Counted from the stretch's first letter, positions 17,774 to 28,425 are shown. The stretch: 64,000 nt of DNA from Pseudomonadota bacterium (GCA_030549795.1 JAUQQO010000021.1:1-64000); one strand, 5' to 3'. Numbers and translations are program-made. The notes: a model not told the origin generated them from the letters alone.

Positions 17774-18460
17774 TCAGACCCCGCCCAGCGCGGGGCGGAC
17801 GGCGAGGTGGTTGTCCACCGAGACCACCCCTTCGACATTGCGCGCTGCGAGCACGAGCGCCTCGGCTTCTTTCGCCGAACTCACAAAGCCCCACAAGTGC
17901 ACGACGCCATCGCTGACCACGATGTTCACATAGGGCTGATAGCTAAGTCCGGCGCGATCGAGTTCGGCTAAGAGCTTCTCGCGGATCGCGCGGTCGTCGA
18001 GTTTGGCGGCGCGTGCTGGGGCGAGCGCGAGCGCGCGCAACAGATCGGCGCGGCTCACGAGGCCCACGAGCTTGCCCTCGCGCACGACCGGCAGGCGTTT
18101 GATGTGTTTTTCTTCGAGAAGACGCGCCGCTTCCGCGACCGTCGCCTCCTCGTCGATCACGGTCACCTCTTCGGTCATGATATCGCGCGCAAGACGTCCG
18201 TGCGCGCGGATATACTCTTCCGCCCGCTGCTCGGGGCTGGCGAGCAGCTCGAGCCACCAGCTGCGGCGACGACCATCGTCTTGGTCCTCGAGGCGGCGGA
18301 TGAGATCGCCTTCGCTTACGATGCCGATCACCCGGTTCTCTTCATCGACCACCGGCACGCCACTGATGCGGTTTTCCACGAGAAGTCGCGCGATTTCGTT
18401 CACCGGCGTATCCGGCCGCACGGTGATCACTTTCGTGGTCATAATGTCCCGGACCTGCAT
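17774..18460 (-). CDS. CBS-CBS-BON domain protein
   Basis: 228 residues with two tandem CBS domains ([14 protein letters not shown] at the start and a second starting [11 protein letters not shown] around residue 92), followed by a BON domain (about residues 150-222, [15 protein letters not shown]). CBS pairs bind adenosine ligands and BON domains associate with membranes or phospholipids, so this is a sensor-type protein. The target is unknown. There is no signal peptide. A strong GGAGGGGG site lies before the ATG. It is transcribed away from the acetate-CoA ligase operon. Confidence 0.88.
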   Translation of the reverse strand: MQVRDIMTTKVITVRPDTPVNEIARLLVENRISGVPVVDEENRVIGIVSEGDLIRRLEDQDDGRRRSWWLELLASPEQRAEEYIRAHGRLARDIMTEEVTVIDEEATVAEAARLLEEKHIKRLPVVREGKLVGLVSRADLLRALALAPARAAKLDDRAIREKLLAELDRAGLSYQPYVNIVVSDGVVHLWGFVSSAKEAEALVLAARNVEGVVSVDNHLAVRPALGGV

Positions 18461-18500
18461 GCGTCCCCCTCCGCGCCGCCCCGGCTCTTCGCGTGTGCGG

Positions 18501-18530
18501 TTGCGCGCCTCACTCTATCTGCGCGATAAG
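18501..18530 (+). promoter_or_regulatory. Candidate promoter of the acetate-CoA ligase/dehydrogenase operon
   Basis: TTGCGC at 18501-18506 and GATAAG at 18525-18530 with an 18-bp spacer, 26 bp before the start codon. This is a match by eye only. Confidence 0.35.
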
Positions 18531-18555
18531 TGATCGGGGAAGGGGAGGCTCGGCC

Positions 18556-20382
18556 ATGCAGGCATCGCAACGAGAAAGCGGGTCGGTGCTCGGCAGCTGG
18601 CCGCGGATCCGCAAGCGACCCGAGGACTTCCCCGTCCGACCGCATCTTCTCGACTATGCCGCGACCCGCGCCGCTTTCTCCTGGGAAGCGGCACGGGCGG
18701 GCCTCTCGGGATTGCCGGGAGGTGGGCTCAACATCGCCTTCGAAGCGGTGCACCGCCACGCCATCGGCGCGCGTGCCCACAAAACGGCGTTGCGTTGGAT
18801 CGGCAAGGACGGCAGCCGGCGCACGCTCACCTATGCCGAGCTCTCGCAGGAGGTTCTGCGCTTCGCCTCTGCTCTGCGCGCGCTCGGGCTTAAAGAGGGG
18901 GCGCGGGTGTTCTTGCTCTTGGGCCGCGTACCCGAGCTCTACATCGCGATGCTCGGGGCGCTCTCCGCCAAATATGTGGTCTCGCCCCTCTTCTCCGCCT
19001 TCGGCCCGGAGCCGATTGCGACCCGCATGCGTATGGGCGAAGGGGCGGTGCTCGTGACCACCCCCGAGCTCTACCGCCGGCGCGTGGCGAGCATCCGCGG
19101 CGATCTTCCGAGCCTCGAGCACATCGTGGTGGTGGCGCGCTCCGGTGAGACGATCCCCGGGACGATCGGCTGGTCGGAACTGCTCGCGCGCGGCGATCCG
19201 CGCTTTATTGTTCCGCCCACCGACCCGGAAGACCTCGCACTGTTGCACTTCACGAGCGGGACCACCGGTCGTCCCAAGGGTGCCATGCACGTCCACGCCG
19301 CGGTGCTGACCCATTACGTGACCGGGCTGTATGCGCTCGACCTGCACGAGGACGACATCTTCTGGTGTACGGCCGATCCCGGTTGGGTGACGGGGACGAG
19401 CTACGGGGTGATCGCTCCCCTTGTGCATGGGGTGACCAATCTCGTCGTGGAAGCCGAGTTCGACGCCGAGACCTGGTACCGGATTCTCGAGGCCGAGAAG
19501 GTGAGCGTCTGGTACACGGCACCCACCGCGATTCGCATGATGATGAAATTGGGTCCCGAGATCGCCAAGAAATACGATTTCTCACACTTGCGCTTCCTGG
19601 CCTCGGTGGGTGAGCCGCTCAATCCGGAAGGGGTGATGTTCGGGCTCGAGGCCTTCGGTCGCCCCTTCCACGACAATTGGTGGCAGACTGAGACCGGCGG
19701 CATCATGATCGCCAATTATGCGGCCATGGACGTCAAGCCGGGCTCGATGGGGCGGCCGTTGCCGGGAATCGAGGCGGCGATCGTCAGGCGCGAGCCCGAC
19801 GGCTCGGTTCGGGTGATCGAGGAGCCCATGGTCGAGGGCGAGCTCGCGCTCAAAAAAGGCTGGCCCTCGATGTTCCGCGGCTATCTCGGAGAAGATGAGC
19901 GCTATCGCAAATGTTTCGCTGGTGAGTGGTATCTTACCGGAGACCTCGCCAAGAAAGACGACGAAGGTTATTTCTGGTTCGTCGGGCGTGCCGATGACGT
20001 GATCAAATCCGCCGGACACTTGATCGGACCCTTTGAGGTCGAAAGCACGCTTATGGAGCACCCGGCGGTGGCCGAGGCGGCCGTGATCGGCAAGCCCGAC
20101 CCGGTAGCGGGCGAAATGGTCAAGGCCTTCGTCGTCCTGCGGCCGGGCGTGATGCCGTCTGAGGAGCTGCGCCGCGCGATCTTGGCGCATGCCCGCACAC
20201 GGCTGGGCCCGGTTGTGGCGCCCAAGGAGATCGACTTCCGCGACAATCTCCCGCGCACGCGCTCCGGTAAGATCATGCGCCGGTTGCTCAAAGCGCGCGA
20301 GCTGGGCTTGCCCGAGGGCGATCTTTCCACCCTCGAGAGCGATGAGCAGGCAAGTGCGCCGTTGCCCGGAGTGCAGCCGTGA
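18556..20382 (+). CDS. acsA: Acetate-CoA ligase (AMP-forming acyl-CoA synthetase)
   Basis: Activates acetate, or a similar short acid, to the CoA ester via an acyl-adenylate. 608 residues. The ATP loop [10 protein letters not shown], the WWQTETGG motif and the [23 protein letters not shown] hinge region are intact, and the acyl-adenylate lysine is K572 in TRSGKIMRR. The overall pattern fits the AcsA (Bacillus-type) branch. Propionate or another short acid remains possible. GGGGAGG lies 7 nt before the ATG. Its stop overlaps the next gene's GTG, making it the first gene of a coupled five-gene operon with a 2-oxoacid dehydrogenase and an acyl carrier protein. Confidence 0.9.
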   Translation: MQASQRESGSVLGSWPRIRKRPEDFPVRPHLLDYAATRAAFSWEAARAGLSGLPGGGLNIAFEAVHRHAIGARAHKTALRWIGKDGSRRTLTYAELSQEVLRFASALRALGLKEGARVFLLLGRVPELYIAMLGALSAKYVVSPLFSAFGPEPIATRMRMGEGAVLVTTPELYRRRVASIRGDLPSLEHIVVVARSGETIPGTIGWSELLARGDPRFIVPPTDPEDLALLHFTSGTTGRPKGAMHVHAAVLTHYVTGLYALDLHEDDIFWCTADPGWVTGTSYGVIAPLVHGVTNLVVEAEFDAETWYRILEAEKVSVWYTAPTAIRMMMKLGPEIAKKYDFSHLRFLASVGEPLNPEGVMFGLEAFGRPFHDNWWQTETGGIMIANYAAMDVKPGSMGRPLPGIEAAIVRREPDGSVRVIEEPMVEGELALKKGWPSMFRGYLGEDERYRKCFAGEWYLTGDLAKKDDEGYFWFVGRADDVIKSAGHLIGPFEVESTLMEHPAVAEAAVIGKPDPVAGEMVKAFVVLRPGVMPSEELRRAILAHARTRLGPVVAPKEIDFRDNLPRTRSGKIMRRLLKARELGLPEGDLSTLESDEQASAPLPGVQP

Positions 20383-21398
20383 GCGCCAAGATCCGGCTCG
20401 ACCGCGCACGGCTGCTCGATCTGTTGCGGCAGATGATCCGCATCCGCCGCTTTGAAGCGAAGTGCGTCGAACTCTACCAGGCGCAGAAGATCCGCGGCTT
20501 TCTCCACCTATACGATGGCGAGGAAGCGGTCTCGGTGGGCGTGCTCGCCGTCCTGCGGCCCGAGGATTGGGTGGTCGCGACCTACCGCGAGCACGGGCAA
20601 GCGCTGGCGCGCGGCATCGCGATGCGCGCGCTCATGGCCGAGATGCTCGGCAAGCGCGACGGCTGCTGCCGCGGGCGCGGCGGCTCGATGCACATCTTCG
20701 ATGCCAAAACGCGCTTTTTAGGCGGCAACGCGATCGTCGGTGGCGGATTGCCGCTCGCCGTGGGCACCGCGCTTGCCGACAAGATGCAGGGTCGCGATGC
20801 GCTCACCTGCTGCTTTTTCGGCGAAGGAGCGGTCGATGAAGGCGAGTTCCACGAGTGCTTGAACCTCGCGGAACTGTGGCGGCTTCCGGTATTGTTCGTG
20901 TGCGAGAACAATCTCTATGCCATGGGCACGCCCATCGCGATCGCCGAAGCCGAGACCGACATCGCCAAAAAGGCGCGCTGTTACCGTATGCCGGCGGAAG
21001 CCGTGGACGGGATGGACGTCGTGGCGGTGGAGGCGGCTGCAGCGCGCGCGGTCGAGCACATCCGCTCCGGTGCAGGCCCCTATTTCCTGGAATGCCGCAC
21101 CTACCGCTTCCGCGCCCATTCCATGTTCGACGCCCAGCTCTACCGTACCAAAGAAGAGGTCGAGGCCTGGCGCAAACGCGATCCGATTGAACTGCTTGCC
21201 CGCTGGATGAGCGAGAACGGCCTTTTGCACCCGAATGAGCGCGAGGCGATGGAAGCCGAGATCGACCGCGAGATCGCCGATGCCGTCGCCTTTGCCGAGG
21301 CGAGCCCGCTCGAGCCGCTCGAGGAGCTCGAGCGCTTCGTGCTCATGGACGAGGTCCCCCAAGAGCGCCTTTGGGGCGAAGGCGGAGCAGGCGCGTGA
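20379..21398 (+). CDS. pdhA: 2-oxoacid dehydrogenase E1 alpha subunit (PdhA/AcoA-like)
   Basis: Thiamine-diphosphate-dependent decarboxylase subunit, 339 residues. The ThDP motif runs from G148-E-G through N177-N178 ([12 protein letters not shown]... ENNLYAMGT). HRS-type phosphorylation-loop sequences and [10 protein letters not shown] are typical of pyruvate or acetoin dehydrogenase E1 alpha. The GTG start overlaps the ligase stop (GTGA). Pyruvate is the more likely substrate given the linked acetate-CoA ligase, but acetoin dehydrogenases have the same layout and cannot be excluded. Confidence 0.9.
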   Translation: MSAKIRLDRARLLDLLRQMIRIRRFEAKCVELYQAQKIRGFLHLYDGEEAVSVGVLAVLRPEDWVVATYREHGQALARGIAMRALMAEMLGKRDGCCRGRGGSMHIFDAKTRFLGGNAIVGGGLPLAVGTALADKMQGRDALTCCFFGEGAVDEGEFHECLNLAELWRLPVLFVCENNLYAMGTPIAIAEAETDIAKKARCYRMPAEAVDGMDVVAVEAAAARAVEHIRSGAGPYFLECRTYRFRAHSMFDAQLYRTKEEVEAWRKRDPIELLARWMSENGLLHPNEREAMEAEIDREIADAVAFAEASPLEPLEELERFVLMDEVPQERLWGEGGAGA

Positions 21399-22387
21399 GC
21401 ACAGCTGCCCGTACCACCTATCGGGAATGCTGCCGGCAGGCCATCCGGGCGGCGCTCTTGGCCGATCCGCGCGTGTTCTTGATGGGCGAGGACGTCGGCC
21501 GCTACGGCGGTTGCTACGCGGTGAGTAAGGGCCTGCTCGAGGAATTCGGGCCCGAGCGCATCCGCGACACGCCTTTATCCGAGAGCGCCTTCGTGGGTGC
21601 CGGCATCGGAGCGGCGATCGCCGGCATGCGCCCGATCGTCGAGATCATGACGGTCAACTTCTCGTTGTTGGCGCTCGATCAGATCCTCAACAACGCCGCC
21701 ACCATCCCCCACATGTCCGGCGGGCAGTTCGCCGTTCCGCTCGTCATCCGCATGGCCACAGGCGGCGGGCGGCAACTCGCGGCCCAGCACAGTCACAGCC
21801 TCGAGGGCTGGTACGCGCATATCCCGGGCTTGAAGATCTTGGCCCCGGCGACGCTCGAAGACGCACGCTACATGCTCGCCCCGGCGCTTCTGGATCCCAA
21901 CCCCGTGATCATCTTCGAGCACATCATGCTCTACAACATGGAGGGTGAGCTCGACCCGTCTGTGACTTCCGTCGATATCGAAAAGGCCGCCGTGCGCCGG
22001 CACGGCCGCGATGTCACGCTCGTCACTTATGGCGGCTCGCTTTGGAAAACGCTCGAAGCGGCGGAAGCGCTCGCGCAGGAGGGGATCGAAGCGGACGTGA
22101 TCGATCTGCGCGTGCTGCGGCCGCTCGATGAGGCGACCATCCTCGATTCGGTGCGCAAGACCCGCCGCGCGGTGATCGTCGACGAGGGCTGGTGCTCGGG
22201 CTCGCTCGCAGCGGAGATCGGCATGCGCATTGCCGAAAAGGCCTTCTTCGACCTCGATGCGCCCTTGCGCCGGGTGTGCGCGCGCGAGGTGCCCATGCCC
22301 TATGCCGCCCATCTCGAGCAGGCAGCACTGCCGAGCAGCGCGCGCATCATCGCCACGGTGCGCGAACTCTTAGGGCGCGGAGGCTGA
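21395..22387 (+). CDS. pdhB: 2-oxoacid dehydrogenase E1 beta subunit (PdhB/AcoB-like)
   Basis: 330-residue partner of E1 alpha forming the alpha2beta2 decarboxylase. Typical features are [29 protein letters not shown], the EIMTVNF block, the [16 protein letters not shown] loop and the C-terminal transketolase-type domain ([10 protein letters not shown]). There is no lipoyl domain fused to the N-terminus, unlike many alphaproteobacterial PdhB proteins. That, with its shortness, argues this is an accessory or Aco-type complex. The GTG start overlaps the pdhA stop (GTGA). Confidence 0.9.
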   Translation: MSTAARTTYRECCRQAIRAALLADPRVFLMGEDVGRYGGCYAVSKGLLEEFGPERIRDTPLSESAFVGAGIGAAIAGMRPIVEIMTVNFSLLALDQILNNAATIPHMSGGQFAVPLVIRMATGGGRQLAAQHSHSLEGWYAHIPGLKILAPATLEDARYMLAPALLDPNPVIIFEHIMLYNMEGELDPSVTSVDIEKAAVRRHGRDVTLVTYGGSLWKTLEAAEALAQEGIEADVIDLRVLRPLDEATILDSVRKTRRAVIVDEGWCSGSLAAEIGMRIAEKAFFDLDAPLRRVCAREVPMPYAAHLEQAALPSSARIIATVRELLGRGG

Positions 22388-22390
22388 AGG

Positions 22391-23656
22391 GTGGCACTCT
22401 TCCGCATGCCGTCGTTGGGCGCCGACATGGAAGCCGGCACGCTCGTCGAATGGCGCATCAAAACTGGCGAGCCGGTTCGCCGCGGCCAGGTGGTGGCGGT
22501 GGTCGAGACCCAAAAGGGCGCTATTGAGGTCGAGTGCTTCGAAGAGGGGGTGGTGGAGGAGCTGCTCGTTCCGCTCGGGCAGAAAGTTCCGGTGGGCACC
22601 CCACTCGCCCGCATCCGCGGCGCCGGCGAGGAGGCGGCGGCCGCAGCGCCGTCACCTGCTGAGCCCGCTGCGCCCCTTGCGGTCACGGAACCCACACCGG
22701 CCGCTGCGCCGTCCGCACGTGAGCGGGGGCCTCAGCTACCGCCGGCCAGCGCGCCGGCACCGGCGGCTGCGCGCGCAATCAAGGTGACGCCGGCGGCGCG
22801 GCGGCGGGCGCTCGAGCTCGGCGTCGCGCTCGAGCGCGTGCACGGCACCGGGCCGGAAGGGGCGATCACGGTCGCCGACGTCGAGGCCGCAGCGCGGGGC
22901 GCGGCAGCCGAGCTTCCTCCCGGTCCCCCGGTGGCTCCCGCGCGAGCCCGAGAGGCACCCGAAAAGCCGAGCCCCCGGCACGGTTTCGATCCGGTTGCGA
23001 TGCGCAAGGCCATCGCGGCGGCGATGAGCCGATCCAAGCGCGAGATCCCCCACTATTACCTCGAGAGCACGATCGATCTCAACCGCGCGCTCGCCTTTGT
23101 TGAAGCGCGCAACCGCGAGCGGCCGCCGCCAGCGCGGCTGTTGCCGGCGGTGCTGTTGCTCAAGGCGACCGCGCTTGCACTGCGAAAGACCCCGGAGCTC
23201 AACGGCTTTTGGCTCGAGGGCGGCTTTCGCCCCGGGCCCGGGATCCATTTGGGCTGGGCGATTTCCTTGCGCGGTGGTGGACTCGTCGCCCCCGCCATCC
23301 ACGACGTCGATCGGCTCGACCTCGATGCGCTCATGGCCGCCATGCGCGATCTCGTGCAGCGGGCGCGCACGGGCGGACTTCGGAGCTCGGAACTGGCCGA
23401 TGCCACCTTCACCGTGACGAACCTGGGCGAGCGCGGAGCGGAGGCGGTGTGGCCGGTCATCTACCCGCCGCAGGTCGCGATCCTTGGCTTTGGCCGCATC
23501 GTCAAGCGGCCGTGGGTGGACGAGGCCGGGGGGCTCGTCGTGCGCCCGCTTCTGCGGGTGACGCTCGCGGGCGACCATCGGGCGAGCGACGGCCATCTCG
23601 GCAGCCGTCTGCTCGCCGAAATCGACGACCTGTTGCAACGACCGGAGGCGCTGTGA
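22391..23656 (+). CDS. pdhC: Dihydrolipoamide acyltransferase E2 (PdhC/AcoC-like)
   Basis: E2 core of the complex, 421 residues. One N-terminal lipoyl domain with the lipoyl lysine K42 in VETQKGAIEV is followed by an Ala/Pro-rich linker and a peripheral-subunit-binding domain (about 128-165, TPAARRRALELGV). The catalytic domain ends with GDHRASDGH, which carries the active His and Asp. The GTG start lies 3 nt after pdhB. No E3 (dihydrolipoamide dehydrogenase) is in the operon, so it must borrow E3 from elsewhere. Its last bases overlap the acyl carrier protein gene. Confidence 0.9.
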   Translation: MALFRMPSLGADMEAGTLVEWRIKTGEPVRRGQVVAVVETQKGAIEVECFEEGVVEELLVPLGQKVPVGTPLARIRGAGEEAAAAAPSPAEPAAPLAVTEPTPAAAPSARERGPQLPPASAPAPAAARAIKVTPAARRRALELGVALERVHGTGPEGAITVADVEAAARGAAAELPPGPPVAPARAREAPEKPSPRHGFDPVAMRKAIAAAMSRSKREIPHYYLESTIDLNRALAFVEARNRERPPPARLLPAVLLLKATALALRKTPELNGFWLEGGFRPGPGIHLGWAISLRGGGLVAPAIHDVDRLDLDALMAAMRDLVQRARTGGLRSSELADATFTVTNLGERGAEAVWPVIYPPQVAILGFGRIVKRPWVDEAGGLVVRPLLRVTLAGDHRASDGHLGSRLLAEIDDLLQRPEAL

Positions 23657-23901
23657 GGCGAGAGGAACTGGAGCGGGTGGTCGCTGATGTTCTTGCCGGT
23701 ATCGCTCCCGAAGCCGATTTCGCGGCGGTCAAGGGGGAAGATGATTTGCGCGATGAGCTCGATCTCGATTCGATGGACTTTTTGAATTTGGTGATCGGGT
23801 TGCACGAGCGGCTGGGGATCGACATCCCGGAAGCCGATTACCCCAAGCTTTTCACCAAGAACGGTCTTCTTGACTATCTGGCGGCGAAGACGGGGCAGTG
23901 A
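23653..23901 (+). CDS. Free-standing acyl carrier protein
   Basis: 82-residue acidic helical protein with the phosphopantetheine attachment serine S40 in LDLDSMDFLN and the usual four-helix pattern (ELERVVADVLAGI, FLNLVIGLHERLGIDI, YPKLFTKNGLLDYL). The GTG start overlaps the E2 stop (GTGA), so it is translated as part of the dehydrogenase operon. It is not located next to fab genes and is more divergent than the housekeeping AcpP would be. A role in providing octanoyl groups for lipoylation, or in accepting the acyl product, is inference. Confidence 0.85.
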   Translation: MRREELERVVADVLAGIAPEADFAAVKGEDDLRDELDLDSMDFLNLVIGLHERLGIDIPEADYPKLFTKNGLLDYLAAKTGQ

Positions 23902-23917
23902 CCGCGCGGCAGAGGGG

Positions 23918-23992
23918 TGGAGCGGGTGATGGGAATCGAACCCACGACATACAGCTTGGGAAGCTGTCGTTCTACCACTGAACTACACCCGC
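23918..23992 (-). tRNA. tRNA-Gly(CCC)
   Basis: Complete minus-strand cloverleaf. The acceptor GCGGGTG pairs with CACCCGC, the D-arm is GTTCAGTGGTAGAAC, the anticodon loop TTCCCAA has anticodon CCC (reads GGG), and the T-arm is GTGGGTTCGATTCCCAT. The 3' CCA is encoded at 23920-23918. Confidence 0.97.
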
Positions 23993-24001
23993 GCCGCTTT
24001 A

Positions 24002-24030
24002 TGTGTAGGATGTCGCCGCGCCCGGTGCAA
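24002..24030 (-). promoter_or_regulatory. tRNA-Gly promoter
   Basis: TTGCAC at 24030-24025 and TACACA at 24007-24002 on the minus strand are separated by exactly 17 bp. The -10 ends 9 bp before the mature tRNA 5' end, the expected geometry. Confidence 0.6.
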
Positions 24031-24059
24031 CTCCCCTTCTGCGCGTTGGAGAGCGTCGC

Positions 24060-24503
24060 GTGGAGCCCGTGAGCCTGCCGCCGCTGTTGCGCGTGCGCTG
24101 GCCGAGCGGACGGCCGCTTGCGGGCTTGGATGCGCTCGACGTGCTGCTCGTCGAGACGCTGCCGGCCGAGGGAGAAGAGCGCGCGCTGCCGTCTGCGCGC
24201 TGTGTTGGACTGCTTTCGGTCGAACCGGGATGCGCGGCGATCCCTGTCGCCGGCTCGGGCGTGGTGCTCGGCCCGGCGATCCGGCTCGGCTCCGAGCGGG
24301 CGCTTCTTATCGAGCTCGCCGCGCGCAGCGGGGCCCCGCCGGATGCGGTGCGCTGGCTGCAGATCGCTTCGCCCACCGAGACCGGCGAAGTGCTCGCAAG
24401 TCCGGCACTCGCCCGCGAACTCGAAGCGATGGGTGGAGAGATCACCGGCGGACCGTCACCGCCCGTTTTGGGCCCGCGCGGTGAACTCCTCACACGGGTT
24501 TAA
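24060..24503 (+). CDS. Hypothetical protein upstream of alaS
   Basis: 147 residues, a GTG start (another in-frame GTG lies 9 bp downstream), no signal peptide or membrane helix, Leu/Ala/Gly/Glu-rich. I see no catalytic motif and do not recognise the family. Short beta/alpha segments such as GSGVVLGPAIRLGSERALLIELAA suggest a small folded domain. The frame is the only long one on the plus strand between tRNA-Gly and alaS and uses codons like its neighbours, so it is probably real. It lies 100 bp before alaS in the same direction. Confidence 0.5.
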   Translation: MEPVSLPPLLRVRWPSGRPLAGLDALDVLLVETLPAEGEERALPSARCVGLLSVEPGCAAIPVAGSGVVLGPAIRLGSERALLIELAARSGAPPDAVRWLQIASPTETGEVLASPALARELEAMGGEITGGPSPPVLGPRGELLTRV

Positions 24504-24603
24504 GGCGCGGGCGCCTTCCGTTTAGGCCTTAAGCTCACTACCTTGGAGCCGCGGGCGAGCCGGGGTGCGCGCCCGAACGGTTGCCCGCGAGCCGAAGGAC
24601 CCC

Positions 24604-27246
24604 ATGCCGACCGTCAACGAGATCCGCCGAACCTTCCTCGAGTTCTTCCGCCGGCACGGCCACGAGGTGGTGCCCTCCTCGCCGCTCGTGCCCCACAACG
24701 ACCCGACGTTGCTGTTCACCAACGCCGGAATGGTGCAATTTAAGAACGTCTTTACCGGAGTGGAGCACCGCCCGTACAAGCGGGCGGTGACCGCTCAGAA
24801 GTGCGTGCGCGCCGGCGGCAAGCACAACGATCTCGACAACGTCGGCTACACCGCCCGGCATCACACATTTTTCGAGATGCTGGGGAATTTCTCCTTCGGC
24901 GATTACTTCAAGGACGTGGCGATCGAGCTCGCCTGGACGCTCGTGACCAAGGAGTTCGGGCTGCCGCGCGAGCGTTTGATGACCACGGTTTACGCCGAGG
25001 ATGACGAGGCGTTCGAACTGTGGAAGAAGATCGCCGGGTTGCCCGAGCACAAGATCGTTCGCATCCCGACTTCCGACAATTTCTGGTCGATGGGCGATAC
25101 CGGACCCTGTGGTCCCTGCTCCGAGATCTTCTACGATCACGGGCCCGAAGTTCCAGGCGGGCCACCGGGTTCGCCGGATGCAGACGGAGACCGGTTCATC
25201 GAGATCTGGAACCTGGTCTTCATGCAATATGAGCAGATCGACAAGGATACCCGGGTGCCCTTGCCCAAGCCCTCGATCGACACCGGCATGGGCCTCGAGC
25301 GCATCGCCGCGGTACTCCAGGGCAAGCACGACAATTACGAGATCGACCTCTTCCAGCGCATCATCGCCAAATCGGTCGAGCTCACGGGAGCGCCTTTCGA
25401 GGGGGCGAAGCGGCCCTCGCACAAGGTGATCGCCGATCACTTGCGCGCCGCTGCCTTCTTGATCGCCGATGGGGTGATGCCCTCCAATGAGGGCCGCGGC
25501 TATGTGCTGCGGCGAATCATGCGCCGCGGCATGCGCCATGCCCATCTCTTGGGCGTCGAGGAGCCGCTCTTGTGGCGGCTGGTGCCGACGCTCGTAGCCG
25601 AGATGGGCCAGGCCTATCCCGAGCTCGCGCGCGCAGAAGCGCTCATCCAAGAGGTCTTGAAGCTCGAAGAGACCAACTTCCGGCGCACGCTCGAGCGCGG
25701 CTTGCACCTGCTCGAAGAGGAAACGGCGAAGCTGCCCCCGGGTGCGCCCTTGCCCGGTGAGGTCGCCTTCAAACTCTACGATACCTACGGTTTCCCTTTG
25801 GATCTCACCGAGGATGCCCTGCGCGTGCAGGGGCGGCGGGTCGACCGCGCCGGCTTCGAGGCGGCGATGGCGCGGCAAAAAGCTGCGGCGCGCGCCGCCT
25901 GGAAGGGTTCCGGAGAAACCGCGATCGCACCGGTGTGGTTCGAGATCCGCGAAGAGACGGGCGGAAGCGAGTTCTTGGGCTACCAGACCACGCGCGCCCA
26001 GGGCCGCTGTGTGGCGCTGGTCAAGGACGGAAACCGCATCGAACGGGCCCAGGCCGGCGAGGAGGTCTGGCTGGTGGCCAACCAGACGCCGTTTTACGGG
26101 GAAGCGGGTGGCCAGATCGGCGATACCGGCATCATCCGCTCGTCTGATGCGCTGCTTGAGGTCATCGACACCAAAAAGGTGCTTGGCGACCTCGTGCTCC
26201 ACCGCTGCCGCGTGGACAGTGGGACGATTCGGGTGGGCGACGATCTCGAGCTACGGGTCGACGAGACGCGGCGGGCCAAGCTCAGGCGAGCCCATTCGGC
26301 GACCCACCTCCTGCACGCTGCGCTGCGCCGCCATCTCGGCCCGCATGTGGCGCAGAAGGGCTCGCTCGTCGCACCCGATCGCTTGCGCTTCGACTTCAGT
26401 CATCCCAAGCCGCTCACCGACGAAGAGCTCGCCATCATCGAGCGCGAGGTGAACTATTACGTGCGCCAGAACGAGGCGGTCACCGTGCGCATCATGGGGC
26501 GTGAGGAAGCAATCGCTTCCGGAGCCATGGCGCTCTTCGGCGAGAAGTACGGCGATGAAGTGCGCGTGGTGGCGATGGGTCGGGAAGAAGACGGCCGCTT
26601 CTATTCGGTGGAACTGTGCGGCGGCACGCATGTTGCCCGCACCGGCGATATCGGCTTCTTCAAGCTCATCAGCGAAGGGGCGGTGGCGGCCGGGATCCGG
26701 CGCGTCGAGGCGGTCACGGGCGAAGGCGCGTTCGATCAGGTGCAAAGCGAGCACCGCCTGCTCGAAGAACTCTCGGCACTGTTGAAAGCGGGCATTCCCG
26801 ATCTGCCGACGCGCGTCGCGCAACTCCTGGAAGAGCGCCGCAAGCTCGAGCGCGAACTCGCCGAGACGCGGCGCAAGCTGCTTACGGGCACGGCGACGCG
26901 CTCCGACGGCATCCGGCTTGTGGGCGATCTCAAGCTCGCCGCCCGCATCGTCGAAGGCGTGCCGCCCAAGGAACTGCGCGGCACGGCCGATGCGCTCAAA
27001 AAAGAGATCGGATCTGGGGTGGTGGCGCTTGTGGGCGTGAACGAGGGTAAAGCCGCGGTCGTGGTGAGCGTCACCCCCGACCTCGTCGGCCGGCTGGATG
27101 CCGTGCAGCTCGTGCGCGCGGGCGTTGAAGCGGTGGGCGGCCAAGGTGGTGGCGGACGGCCCGACTTCGCCCAGGGCGGCGGACCCGATGCGAGCAAGGC
27201 GGCCGAAGCGCTCGCCGCCATCGAGCGCGCGCTCGCGCGCGCCTGA
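24604..27246 (+). CDS. alaS: Alanyl-tRNA synthetase
   Basis: Class II synthetase charging tRNA-Ala, 880 residues with the complete domain order: aminoacylation core ([27 protein letters not shown], motif 2 region [20 protein letters not shown], motif 3 [13 protein letters not shown]), editing domain with zinc ligands in [12 protein letters not shown] and [16 protein letters not shown], and C-terminal oligomerisation/C-Ala domain ending in [12 protein letters not shown]. The ATG at 24604 matches the family N-terminus ([11 protein letters not shown]). Confidence 0.98.
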   Translation: MPTVNEIRRTFLEFFRRHGHEVVPSSPLVPHNDPTLLFTNAGMVQFKNVFTGVEHRPYKRAVTAQKCVRAGGKHNDLDNVGYTARHHTFFEMLGNFSFGDYFKDVAIELAWTLVTKEFGLPRERLMTTVYAEDDEAFELWKKIAGLPEHKIVRIPTSDNFWSMGDTGPCGPCSEIFYDHGPEVPGGPPGSPDADGDRFIEIWNLVFMQYEQIDKDTRVPLPKPSIDTGMGLERIAAVLQGKHDNYEIDLFQRIIAKSVELTGAPFEGAKRPSHKVIADHLRAAAFLIADGVMPSNEGRGYVLRRIMRRGMRHAHLLGVEEPLLWRLVPTLVAEMGQAYPELARAEALIQEVLKLEETNFRRTLERGLHLLEEETAKLPPGAPLPGEVAFKLYDTYGFPLDLTEDALRVQGRRVDRAGFEAAMARQKAAARAAWKGSGETAIAPVWFEIREETGGSEFLGYQTTRAQGRCVALVKDGNRIERAQAGEEVWLVANQTPFYGEAGGQIGDTGIIRSSDALLEVIDTKKVLGDLVLHRCRVDSGTIRVGDDLELRVDETRRAKLRRAHSATHLLHAALRRHLGPHVAQKGSLVAPDRLRFDFSHPKPLTDEELAIIEREVNYYVRQNEAVTVRIMGREEAIASGAMALFGEKYGDEVRVVAMGREEDGRFYSVELCGGTHVARTGDIGFFKLISEGAVAAGIRRVEAVTGEGAFDQVQSEHRLLEELSALLKAGIPDLPTRVAQLLEERRKLERELAETRRKLLTGTATRSDGIRLVGDLKLAARIVEGVPPKELRGTADALKKEIGSGVVALVGVNEGKAAVVVSVTPDLVGRLDAVQLVRAGVEAVGGQGGGGRPDFAQGGGPDASKAAEALAAIERALARA

Positions 27247-27279
27247 ACCGACCCCGAGGCGAACCGGCCAAAGCCGACC

Positions 27280-28425
27280 GTGGTCGTCGATCTCTGGACG
27301 CGCCTTGGCGACGCGTGGGCGCTGTGGCTGCGCGATGTCGAGGAGCGCGCACACGACTTCGCTCTTTTCCCGCTCGCCCGCGTTCTGGCGGCGCTGCGCG
27401 AAGAGCTCGCACAGCCGCGCCTAGCCATCTCGCTCGAGCAGGCACTCGCGCGCGAAGACGGCGGGCCGGTCGCGGCAGCGGGCTTGGCCGAAAGCCCGTT
27501 TTTTCGCCTCGCGCGCTTTCCGCCGGCGCAGCCGCGTGCGCGCATGCGCATCCTGCTGGTTGCGCCGTGCTCGGGCTACGCCGCGAGCGTCCTTACGCCG
27601 CTTGCGAGCCTACTTCGGCGCGCGGGCGAACTCGCGGTGGTGGAATGGAAGGATGCGCGGCTGGTCCCCGAAGCCGCCGGACGCTTCGATGCCGCCGAGC
27701 AGGCGGCGGCGGTGGGCACGGCCGTTGCCGCCTTCGCACCCGATGTCGTGGTCGCGGTCTCGCAATCCGGCGATGCGGCGCTGGCTGCTGTGCTCGCTGC
27801 CCGTGCCAGGGCCGATAGATGTGCGCCGCGCGCGCTCGTCCTTTTGGGCTGTCCGATCGATCCCAGCCGGTCGCCCACGGCTCTGCAGCAGATGCTGGCC
27901 GCGCTGCCCGAAGCGACGCTCGCCGCGCTGTGCTTGAGCCGGGTCGGCCCGGGTTGGCCCGGTCAAGGGCGGCTCGTCTTTCCGGGCGCGCTCCAGCTCG
28001 CCACCATCGCCGCGAGCGAGCCGTGGCTCGTCGCGGCTGTGCGGCTGCGCGCCTTATCCGAGCGGCTCGAGGGGGTAGAAGGCCCGGCGTGTCGCGCGCT
28101 CGCTGATCTCTTCGCGGTGCAAGACGTGCCCGGCGAGCTCTGGTGCGACCTCGTGCGCCGGCTGCGGCGCGCGCGTCCGAAGTGGACCGCCGAGATGCGC
28201 GCCGCCACCTCGGGCTTGGCCCTGCTCACGGTCGAAGCGGAAGCGGATGCCCTGGTCGGCCGCGGGCAGACACATGCCTTGCACGCCGATCTCGAGCCGG
28301 CGCGCGTGCCGCGCGCACAGCTCACGGTGGCATCGGCACGCCACCACGATCTGTTCACCGGTCCCGCGTTCGCGCGCACGCTCGCGCCGCAACTGACAGC
28401 TTTCCTCGCCGCGCTCGCGCAATGA
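27280..28425 (+). CDS. Intracellular polyhydroxyalkanoate depolymerase-like protein (PhaZ family)
   Basis: 381 residues with the alpha/beta-hydrolase architecture of intracellular PHB depolymerases. Family landmarks are RILLVAPCSGYAASVLTPL, VEWKDARLVP, VLLGCPIDPSRSPT, RLVFPGALQL, FAVQDVPGELWCDLVRRL and LLTVEAEADALVGRGQT. In the classic family the nucleophile is a cysteine in VCQP; here the aligned position reads VAVSQSG with S161. D323 and H355/H356 would complete the triad. The N-terminal 85 residues are shorter and more divergent than usual. Likely role is mobilising stored PHB or an oligomer thereof; the substrate is unproven. The GTG start has no strong ribosome site. Confidence 0.7.
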   Translation: MVVDLWTRLGDAWALWLRDVEERAHDFALFPLARVLAALREELAQPRLAISLEQALAREDGGPVAAAGLAESPFFRLARFPPAQPRARMRILLVAPCSGYAASVLTPLASLLRRAGELAVVEWKDARLVPEAAGRFDAAEQAAAVGTAVAAFAPDVVVAVSQSGDAALAAVLAARARADRCAPRALVLLGCPIDPSRSPTALQQMLAALPEATLAALCLSRVGPGWPGQGRLVFPGALQLATIAASEPWLVAAVRLRALSERLEGVEGPACRALADLFAVQDVPGELWCDLVRRLRRARPKWTAEMRAATSGLALLTVEAEADALVGRGQTHALHADLEPARVPRAQLTVASARHHDLFTGPAFARTLAPQLTAFLAALAQ

